Origin: Saksenaea vasiformis B4078
Lineage: Eukaryota > Mucoromycota > Mucoromycetes > Mucorales > Saksenaeaceae
Direction: 5' to 3'
DNA length: 11,352 nt
NCBI GenBank assembly: GCA_000697055.1
Contig: JNDT01000600.1
Span: 1 to 11,352, forward strand
Position 1 is the first letter of the stretch. Each line of letters begins with the position of its first letter. Both the position numbers and the translations under genes were made by a program. The notes under the pieces were generated by a model. It was given only the letters and a program-made list of their open reading frames with translations. It did no database searches and was not told the DNA's origin. This document shows positions 1 to 7,963 of this stretch, piece by piece.

Positions 1-2
1 GT

Positions 3-518
3 GCCCTAATGCTTGCTCCTCTCTCCATCCCCTCTCCACCTCCCCCCATTCTCTGGCGGCAGTTCTGGAAACTTGATATTCAACCGCGAGCTCGTACCGT
101 ATGGTACCGGCTCCTTCAGCGCCGCCTTCCTCACCGTAGTACACTTCATCGCCTATCGCCCGATCATTTCCTCTCCCCACATTGCCCCTTCTGCCACAAC
201 TCTCTCGACACTTTTGATCACTTCCTGTGGTCTTGCCCGCTCAAGTGGCCTGTGTGGCTTCATGTCTGGAACGCTTATTTCCAAACTGAACCCGCACCAC
301 AGCAGATCGAGTCGGCCTTGTGCCTTCTCCAGTTCCCTCGTGACCCTCCGTCGATCAAAACATCACAAATCTTCAGCAGCACGCTTCTGGCTATCTGGGA
401 CGCCCATTGGCGCTTCATCTTCGATGCTACGCCAATGGTACCTGCCCTAATCGCTCAAAAGGCTCTATCGCTCACCTCCTCCTTCCCTGACGAACGTCTT
501 CTCCCTTTCCTAGACTAG
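3..518 (+). CDS. LINE reverse transcriptase polyprotein, C-terminal fragment with zf-RVT-like zinc knuckle (partial)
   Basis: The frame is open to the left window edge and stops with TAG at 516-518, giving about 171 residues of a much longer protein. Counting from the ATG at 9, a zinc knuckle is seen as C58-x2-C61-x8-H70-x4-C75, followed by tryptophan-rich residues (W73, W79, W83, W87). This is typical of the zf-RVT segment that follows the reverse transcriptase and thumb in fungal and plant LINEs. The preceding residues, about 14-50, with FWK and a basic WYRLLQRRLPHR stretch, match the region just before that knuckle. The ATG at 9 is unlikely to be a real start because coding continues upstream. 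A second frame open across 13-450 is a shadow. Confidence 0.75.
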   Translation, partial: ALMLAPLSIPSPPPPILWRQFWKLDIQPRARTVWYRLLQRRLPHRSTLHRLSPDHFLSPHCPFCHNSLDTFDHFLWSCPLKWPVWLHVWNAYFQTEPAPQQIESALCLLQFPRDPPSIKTSQIFSSTLLAIWDAHWRFIFDATPMVPALIAQKALSLTSSFPDERLLPFLD

Positions 519-619
519 ACATCCCATCCTCCCCTCCCCTTCACTGAGACCATAATGTTTTGTACTTTCCTTTGACTTTGATCGGCACGTCCCTTCTTAG
601 AACACGTGACTGAATAAAC

Positions 620-632
620 GGCGCATAGCGCC
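620..632 (+). other. 3'-terminal hairpin of the left LINE
   Basis: GGCGC-ATA-GCGCC forms a perfect 5-bp stem with a 3-nt loop. It ends 5 nt before the A9 tail and starts one base after AATAAA (613-618). A terminal stem-loop just before the tail is where many LINE reverse transcriptases recognise their RNA. That function here is inference; the palindrome itself is seen directly. Confidence 0.6.
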
Positions 633-638
633 CTTACA

Positions 639-1082
639 AAAAAAAATACATATAGAGTATGCAGAAATGTAGCACGCCGATACAACCACTGGGCCAATGA
701 TAAGAGGGGCAACTTCCTCAGTAAAGAGTTCATTTGGATGGAATGCCACATTACCTTGAGTTACCACCTGGTTCACTACTTCAGCTACCAGTGCTGGACA
801 TCACCTGTAGCCAATTACTCGTTCTTTATGGAACTGTATATCATGACGATTATCCACTAGGCTATGTAGAAGGAACTGAGGGGACAAGCGATTTGTGCTC
901 AAAAGAAACTGAGTGATGCTTTACACTCTACCTCGGGCTGTCTTGTACCACTTATTGTTTGGTGTCATGAAACATGTTATGTGATTCATTTGTTAATCAT
1001 CATTGTAGGACAATCCGGGAAACAAACTAAAACTCAAATTACTGTTGTGTCGCGCAGCATGATAGATGCAAAACAAGATTAA
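639..1082 (+). pseudogene. Open frame abutting the LINE tail, broken by two TAG codons; family not established
   Basis: One frame runs about 147 codons with only two stops, TAG at 858-860 and TAG at 867-869, before TAA at 1080-1082. There is no suitable ATG at its left end, where it runs into the LINE poly(A), as expected if the LINE landed inside a gene. The first part reads like a membrane protein (RRYNHWANDKR..., FIWMECHIT, then many aromatic residues). There is a faint resemblance to EBP/EXPERA-domain sterol isomerases (basic-aromatic motif, then F..xMExIT), too weak to name it. Alternatively the two stops lie in a 63-nt intron from GTAGCC at 807 to TAG at 869, which would keep the frame. 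Part of the frame is also open on the other strand, so chance is not excluded. Confidence 0.2.
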
Positions 1083-1186
1083 TGGGTTGATGTAGTCCGA
1101 CTTATTATTTTTGTCACGTAGCCTAACAGTTGGTTGAAAGACATACTACAGCTAGCTCACTAGATGTTACTCCATAAAAGAGATGA

Positions 1187-3550
<2,364 letters not shown>

Positions 3551-3674
3551 GTGTGACTACAAGTAACTTCAACACCCGCAACGGCGTTTTTGCGCCGCTT
3601 GAAACAAGAATTGGGGCCATATCAAATTTCCGGCCTGGAGATCAATAAGCTTTAGGATAGTTGTCGGTGGGTGT
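3551..3674 (-). promoter_or_regulatory. 5' flank of the PFKFB-type gene
   Basis: The bases upstream of the start codon contain no clear TATA box. A small palindrome CGGCG-TTTTTG-CGCCG lies at 3582-3597, about 30-50 nt upstream of the ATG. A 5' UTR acceptor is possible (TAG followed by TCACAC then ATG), but no matching donor is obvious. The promoter role is inferred from position only. Confidence 0.3.
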
Positions 3675-4125
3675 GTGGTTGTTCAAGGTATGGCTTCAAA
3701 AGATGCGGGTCGGCTTAGTACGTCTCCTAAGAGATCCGCACTGCTGAATGCATCTGTAGTACGTAATACTGGATTTGGAATAAATGCTTGTGTCAAGCAG
3801 ACGTCCTTTTACGCTCAAGCCGAAATGCCTTTAGCGCTGGAAAATGATGTGCCTTTGCGCTAAGAAGTGGTTTCCAGTGCGTTAACCCAAAGAATAGCTC
3901 GTGCCTAGGTGACAGGAGACTTGCATTGGAGTATTCATTGTACCAGTGATGGGATTTTCAGTCACCTTTCGAAAGCAGCAAGAGTGTCTCGAGATAAGGA
4001 AGACGTTCCACGAAAGTAAAGACATCGTTTTTTCATTGAGACGCTTCAATGATGGTCTTCTGGTATCCTTTCGGAAGCGGTAAAAAGGTTTCAACATAAG
4101 GACAGCTTCCACCCAGAGTGATCCG
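3675..4125. other. Intergenic stretch with no supported gene
   Basis: Only short open frames are seen here: a 62-codon frame on plus from 3675, a 76-codon frame on minus from 4112, and a 40-codon minus stretch around 3680-3800. None has a recognisable motif and they overlap on opposite strands. The one visible structure is the diverged repeat pair at 3965 and 4067. Confidence 0.5.
3965..4112 (+). repeat. Diverged direct repeat, two copies of about 47 bp, period 102
   Basis: Copy 1 is 3965-4011 and copy 2 is 4067-4112. Both begin CCTTTCGRAAGC, share ATAAGGA in the middle and end TTCCAC. About 34 of 46 aligned positions agree with one 1-nt gap. The offset of 102 nt is a multiple of three (34 codons), so it could reflect repeats in a former protein, but no family is recognised in either direction. 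Confidence 0.4.
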
Positions 4126-4261
4126 TATTTAAACGGGTGCAGGCTTTCCCGTTTCCTTTTTTTTTTGGCTCCGTTCTTTTTAAGGAATATCAGTTCTTCA
4201 TCATATATACAGTATCATTCATATTCTTTTTTTATCTATCGTTTAGTTTGCATGACCTCTG
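4126..4261 (+). promoter_or_regulatory. TATTTAA box and pyrimidine-rich leader, related to the segment at 7367
   Basis: TATTTAA at 4126-4132 is followed by CT-rich tracts (4140-4180 and 4210-4235) and a TTTAG acceptor-like end at 4246, then TTTGCATGACCTCTG. The same order recurs at 7367-7521. A core promoter with a 5' leader, possibly ending in an intron acceptor, is the likely reading. No protein follows: the ATG at 4252 is closed by TGA after six codons. It could equally be a decayed dispersed repeat. Confidence 0.3.
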
Positions 4262-4815
4262 TCCCGAACTGACTTGGCTGTGGTGCAGCCCTCATTCCCA
4301 CCAGGTAAGGGAGTATTATCGCACGCTGCGTTATCCAACTTCCACAACAGAACATCGCCGGACGTTTGCATCGCTTCAATTCCTCTGTATGGCATGCACT
4401 CTTATTGCTGGTCGACATGGCCAGATTTCCCTCATGCTGGCACCATCGGACCTGGCTGCAGGCTTGTCCCAGGCCTAAAGACCTAATTACCCTCGGGATA
4501 AGTGAAAAGACATCAAAGCGTCTTCTATTTATTAACCGTTGTGGGATGCTATTTCTTTTGCTCTCAGACAATCTCACCTATTATTTTTCTTCTATCAAAA
4601 ACGCCATTGTAAACACTTATCTTAGATTTATTCCCTGTATTTCCCTATTCTTTTATCTCTATTTGTCCGTCACAGTACACTTTAACAGAATGAATAATAA
4701 GGACCGAGATAACAAAAGCATGATGCGCATAAAGAAACTACCAGAGGATACATACAGAACAACTGCGCCATACAAATCAAAGACCGCTGATCACATGCCC
4801 ATCCATTGTTCCTGA
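4262..4815 (+). other. GC-richer island with several open frames, then AT-rich sequence; no gene recognised
   Basis: From about 4262 to 4490 the base composition is richer in G and C than the flanks, and all three plus frames plus one minus frame are open over much of it. A 46-nt intron-like block, GTAAGG at 4305 to CAACAG at 4350, has the same size and donor as the PFKFB introns. Removing it joins a frame from the leader to one that stops at 4815 (149 codons from 4366), but that frame has no suitable ATG, no motif, and its second half is only AT-rich hydrophobic codons. This may be a decayed exon or chance. Confidence 0.25.
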
Positions 4816-4827
4816 CGACCACCGCGT

Positions 4828-4902
4828 AGCAACTCGGGTTTTAAAACCACTTGAAGCATGAAGCAACTCGGGTTTTAAATACCTGTAGAGCACGTCGGGT
4901 TT
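4828..4902 (+). repeat. Three spaced copies of an AACTCGGGTTTTAAA-like motif
   Basis: AGCAACTCGGGTTTTAAA occurs identically at 4828-4845 and 4862-4879. A degenerate third copy, AGCACGTCGGGTTTA, is at 4889-4903. Copy starts are 34 and 27 nt apart. In copy 1 the motif extends into the 12-bp palindrome GGTTTTAAAACC (4837-4848). The cluster ends about 50 nt upstream of the TATA box at 4949, where fungal upstream activating sites or LTR U3 repeats are expected. The binding factor is unknown. Confidence 0.6.
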
Positions 4903-4948
4903 ATCTCGCATACCTTAATTATTTCCTTATTCTATCCCTCGATTTTTG

Positions 4949-4956
4949 TATAAATA
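4949..4956 (+). promoter_or_regulatory. TATA box (TATAAATA)
   Basis: TATAAATA sits in TTTTTGTATAAATACCCC, a near-ideal core element, with the three repeated motifs upstream and an ATG-free, pyrimidine-rich, intron-containing stretch downstream. Transcription would start near 4980-4990. AATAAA at 4973-4978 lies unusually close downstream, which is also seen in LTR R regions. Confidence 0.55.
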
Positions 4957-4978
4957 CCCCACCTTTTCAATGAATAAA

Positions 4979-5675
4979 ACATCAGGTTATAACAGCACAA
5001 TCTTCTCTTGGTCTACTCTAGCCATCTCAAAAGGTCTTTTCCAAAGGTTTTTCTCTTATTTTCAAAGCCGCCTTTTATTGCTCTGCCTCCGTTGGTTATT
5101 CTCAAGAAACCATCGTTAACCAGAATCTGCCGATTCTTTTCTTTTCTTTTCCTCTATTTTTCTTTTATTCTTCCCAATTGATTTACTAGCGACGCTGATT
5201 CCGCTATCTCTTTTTATTTTTATTTTTTACGTTTTCTTTTATATTTTCTCTTCTTTTTACCGAGATCCTATATTTCTCCCGATCCAACTCGCTGATCGCC
5301 CGAGAAATATCTCTATTTCATCTCCATACATCTCTAATTGCTTGAATCAATACGAGATTAAAGGTAACTGTACCAACGATTTTACTAACGATCATACTCT
5401 TTTTCAGACAGATCTCTTTATATATTGTCGATCCAGACAACAGATACTCTATTTTATCTTTTCTTTTCTTTTCCTCAAGCCTTACCGCTTACCCAAGTCT
5501 TGGTGTTTGACTCAAATCCACACCTGGTGCTCACACAAACCGAACTGTTTTTATCTACCGAAGCTACTTTTTCTATACCTTACCAGCTATTTCCGTCATC
5601 AAGTTTACGCTTAGGCACTACCAGGAAACATACCCATTTTTACCGACAAGTCAAAAATACAGCGTAACACCGTGA
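4979..5675 (+). ncRNA. Putative transcribed leader or non-coding RNA: about 700 nt, pyrimidine-rich, no ATG, one intron
   Basis: Read directly, no ATG triplet exists on the plus strand between the one at 4971 and the one at 5676, and the sense strand is rich in C and T. A consensus intron lies inside (5364-5407). Together with the TATA box and AATAAATAAA at 5947 this outlines a transcript of about 1 kb (inference). It could be a long 5' UTR of the small ORF at 5676, a long non-coding RNA, or retroelement leader sequence. After splicing, a frame stays open to the TAA at 5665-5667 but has no ATG, so it would need a near-cognate start. Confidence 0.4.
5364..5407 (+). other. Predicted spliceosomal intron, 44 nt
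   Basis: Donor GTAACT at 5364, branch-point consensus TACTAAC at 5383-5389 and acceptor TTTTTCAG ending at 5407 are all present. The branch adenine is about 19 nt from the acceptor. Length and signals match the 45-60 nt introns of the PFKFB-type gene, where TACTAAC is also found (intron 1644-1694). This fixes the plus strand as the likely transcribed strand. Confidence 0.6.
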
Positions 5676-5834
5676 ATGATCTTTTATGCTGCTCCAATAT
5701 ATTATGCATCCATCTGGGAGCCAAATCGATATAGGTACAGTATTATTTTGGCGCCAATTTCTATGCTAATGATCGCATATTTAATCTATTCCTTAGCTCA
5801 AACTTGCCTCTTCATGGATGCATGGTGTATTTAG
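5676..5834 (+). CDS. Candidate 52-aa hydrophobic protein after the ATG-free leader; unknown function
   Basis: This is the first ATG after the 700-nt leader. It opens 52 codons and ends with TAG at 5832-5834. Residues 22-46 (SIILAPISMLMIAYLIYSLA and following) are strongly hydrophobic and could form one membrane helix. The N-terminus is aromatic (MIFYAAPIYYASIWEP). No family is recognised. The expected polyadenylation signal lies 113 nt downstream. Caution: a possible second intron, GTACAG at 5735 to CTTAG at 5796 (62 nt), would remove the hydrophobic part and give a different ending at the TAA near 5850. The ORF is short enough to arise by chance; its position is the main argument. Confidence 0.25.
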   Translation: MIFYAAPIYYASIWEPNRYRYSIILAPISMLMIAYLIYSLAQTCLFMDAWCI

Positions 5835-5946
5835 AGCTCAACAAACGGTAAACACCGTACTGTTTAAATTATTACCGTAATTAAAAGTGCAAAAGATGAT
5901 ATATAAATTCTGCGTCTATGAAGGAATCAATATTACACTGAAAGAG

Positions 5947-5956
5947 AATAAATAAA
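5947..5956 (+). terminator. Overlapping polyadenylation signals AATAAATAAA
   Basis: Two overlapping AATAAA hexamers (5947-5952 and 5951-5956) lie downstream of the small ORF in AT-rich DNA and would end the transcript from the TATA box at 4949 near 5970-5980. Assignment is by sequence and position only. Confidence 0.35.
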
Positions 5957-5975
5957 CGTCGATAATAAACCATTT

Positions 5976-7366
5976 ATGAGAATAGGTATAAGTTTACTTG
6001 TGAAAATCACAATTCCCCATAGGCGCAATCTCATCCATAGAATGGAAAAAGAAAGAAGAAGAGCGGGAGGGCTATAGGACGAAAGCCCATCTCAACCAGC
6101 TCGATCTATTGATCATACAGCTAATTCATGTGAATGGACTAGTGCAGCAGCATATACTGAAGGAATAAGGGAAAATTCAGTAAGCGAAAGATGAAGAAGG
6201 AAAAATACAGCTGATGTATCCGGTGTTCTTGTACGTACTATCACGTATTTATCTATCGTTGACAACAAGTGTCGTAAACTACCGTTAATTTCCTGTGTGT
6301 AAGAATGTTATTGTGGGCGAATGATGTCATGTCCATCATATCCTCTTCACTCTTATATCTAGTAGCTACAACATGAGGACAAATTTCCACAGATCTATAT
6401 TACTTCTTGTTGTGTCCAAACAACTCGATGCTACATGACAGTTCCTAATAAGTGTACTACACATCACTCCGCTGAATTCGATTATCTGGAGGAATTTGTA
6501 GTAAGATAGCTCCTTGTTCTTTTTCACAATAATAAACAGTTCACCGAGTCTCACGAACTTCACCATTTCGATTTCGTTAGATAACCAACACTACACTTAT
6601 GGTCTCTTCCAATAGAGACACGTCCCTTCAGCAAACCTGCAGCCCAAGACTCTGCCTATTGTGTTTTCAGTTCATCAGTCATCCCGTGGCTACTTGTTCC
6701 ATGCTACCTCCCATCTCTTTGCTCTATTGTCTTCCCTGTCAGATCCTTCCTCGGGTGAGCTACAGAGCTATTTTGCAGACGACAATAGAGCGTTCCAGAA
6801 TGCGACTTTTACTTAGTTGGTCAGCAATTGGCCCCACCTTTGGTGTCCAATCGTTTCAATTATACTATGCTTTTTTTTTATTTCTGGGTGAACATGTTAC
6901 CCTTTGCCTGTAGCTTAATCTAATACTCCATTTGTCCGTATTTTTATGGACGAGAGTTAGGGAGAGGTGGTGAAAACGTAGTACCAGGAATATATAAATC
7001 CTTTGATGGTAGCATTAAAGTCGCAATCATCGATAGCGCATCCAGTACGTCATTGGACAGCATTAGCTGGGTCACATATATGATGATGATCCTCCATGCA
7101 AGTCTGTACGTGTGGTTGTATTTCACAGATATGTCACGGGAACGAGAGCTGTCTGCGCGATCGTAACACTGTCAAATGATTGTAATTATTGGATTTTTTG
7201 TACACTCTCTGTCGGCTTGGGATTATTTGGCGTTGCAATGTAGATTAGCATTGCGATTTGAAGTATTCCTTTTTGCAGAGATAAGAAGCCACGACTTGGG
7301 AGCCGCGTTCTTTCATGTTGTGTTCGTGTCGCATAAAAGATAATACAGGTAACGGCATTTGATGCG
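5976..7366. other. Long AT-rich intergenic stretch without a supported gene
   Basis: No domain or intron set is recognised in this 1.4 kb. Two plus-strand frames are open longer than their neighbours: 6616-6816 (67 codons, containing SDPSSGELQSYFADDNRAF) and 6924-7166 (81 codons, first ATG only at 7080, ending in an aromatic hydrophobic stretch and SRERELSARS). Longer methionine-started frames (104 codons from 6599, 66 codons on minus from 6566) show no coding character. No tRNA B-box or hairpin array was seen. Confidence 0.4.
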
Positions 7367-7521
7367 TATTTAAGGATAACGCTGGTATTTCCACCCCTTT
7401 CCCTTTTCTTTTCTTTCTTTGACTTTTTTTCTGACAAGAAATTCCTGGTAAGATACCAATTCATTGCATGTGCAGCAGTACTCATGTCATTTTGTCTGTT
7501 GTTTAGCCTGCATGGCCTCTG
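7367..7521 (+). promoter_or_regulatory. TATTTAA box and CT-rich leader with intron-like segment, second copy
   Basis: TATTTAA (7367-7373) is followed by a long CT tract (7395-7432) and a GT-AG block with donor GTAAGA at 7448 and acceptor GTTTAG at 7506 (59 nt). The exon-like continuation reads CCTGCATGGCCTCTG. The last 31 nt (7491-7521) match 4231-4261 at 25 positions. The ATG at 7512 opens only about 14 codons. A related promoter and leader, or a shared repeat, is the likely explanation. Confidence 0.3.
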
Positions 7522-7823
7522 ACTGTATGTATAGCTTTTATTCATCACCTAAATAAGCAAACATCACCGCATTCAGCATCATTCACTTTTCATGATAGCT
7601 TGCCAGATGTTACATTACTTCATATCGTCTGTAGTAATCATCTTCACACTGATCCCATTGGTGTTAAGGTGCGGGTACGGCCTCCGCCGCAAAGACAGGA
7701 TCACCTTCCACGGTGGGTGAAATGGCATCGAGTACCATCTTATTTATTGATCATGGATGCTCTTGATGCTATTCAAATCAATCTTGCGTCTGCTGGAGGA
7801 TCAATCTCAAAGAGGTGAAACCC
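7522..7823. other. Flank of the right LINE; only a short ATPase-like trace
   Basis: Between the CT-rich leader segment and the likely 3' end of the right LINE, the only notable item is the minus-strand stretch at 7615-7743. A 72-codon plus-strand frame from 7600 runs opposite it and shows no motif. Confidence 0.35.
7615..7743 (-). pseudogene. Possible relic of a P-type ATPase phosphorylation-domain segment
   Basis: Between stops at 7744 and 7615 the minus frame has 42 codons containing FHPP and, 22 residues later, GISVKMITTDD. P-type ATPases, notably plasma-membrane proton pumps, carry FDPP about 18 residues before a GISVKMITGD-like motif. Here G of TGD is T, D of FDPP is H, the spacing is longer, and stops follow at once. 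The match of GISVKMIT plus D is suggestive but short, and nothing else of the family is found on either side. It would be a decayed fragment if real. Confidence 0.22.
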
Positions 7824-7963
7824 TTTTTTATAAACAGGGCATATTCAAACTTTCCTCAGCGCAGGATTTATCTAGGGTAGAGTTAGAAGACGTTCAATAA
7901 ACTGTAGTTTAGTGCAGTGTATCATAGTGCATGACTCATCAGGGCGTAATGCGGGCATAATGA

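Larger units (their letters stand above)
1..646 (+). mobile_element. 3' end of a non-LTR retrotransposon (LINE), truncated by the window edge
   Basis: The segment contains, in order, the C-terminal coding part of a LINE polyprotein, a 3' UTR of about 120 nt, a polyadenylation signal AATAAA (613-618), a short hairpin (620-632) and a run of nine A (638-646). Poly(A) directly after a coding C-terminus on the same strand is the mark of target-primed reverse transcription. The 5' part is outside the window, so the upstream target-site duplication cannot be checked. It differs from the LINE on the right: after the zinc knuckle only about 95 residues remain and no restriction-like endonuclease motif is visible, so it is probably an apurinic-endonuclease type element (inference). 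Confidence 0.8.

Noticed and set aside
13..450. 145-codon plus frame overlapping the left LINE C-terminus
   Set aside because: The other frame has the zinc knuckle and runs to the proper 3' UTR.
515..751. 78-codon minus frame across the LINE tail
   Set aside because: Its FFF run is the poly(A) tail read backwards, and it spans two unrelated segments.
3675..3863. 62-codon plus ORF divergent from the PFKFB gene
   Set aside because: No motif, and a comparable open stretch lies on the opposite strand; not distinguishable from chance.
3882..4112. 76-codon minus ORF
   Set aside because: It is explained by the diverged repeat pair and has no recognisable domain.
4236..4577. 113-codon minus ORF
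   Set aside because: It is one of four overlapping open frames in a GC-richer block, with no motif and no TATA on that strand.
4231..6260. Exact 13-mer TTTATCTATCGTT shared by 4231 and 6248
   Set aside because: About one such match is expected by chance in a window of this size.
6366..6566. 66-codon minus ORF
   Set aside because: AT-rich chance-like composition and no promoter or family features.
7186..7548. 120-codon minus ORF with a lysine-rich middle
   Set aside because: The KKSKKEKKRER stretch is just the CT-rich leader tract read in reverse.
7600..7818. 72-codon plus ORF next to the LINE 3' end
   Set aside because: It runs opposite the ATPase-like stretch and shows no motif.
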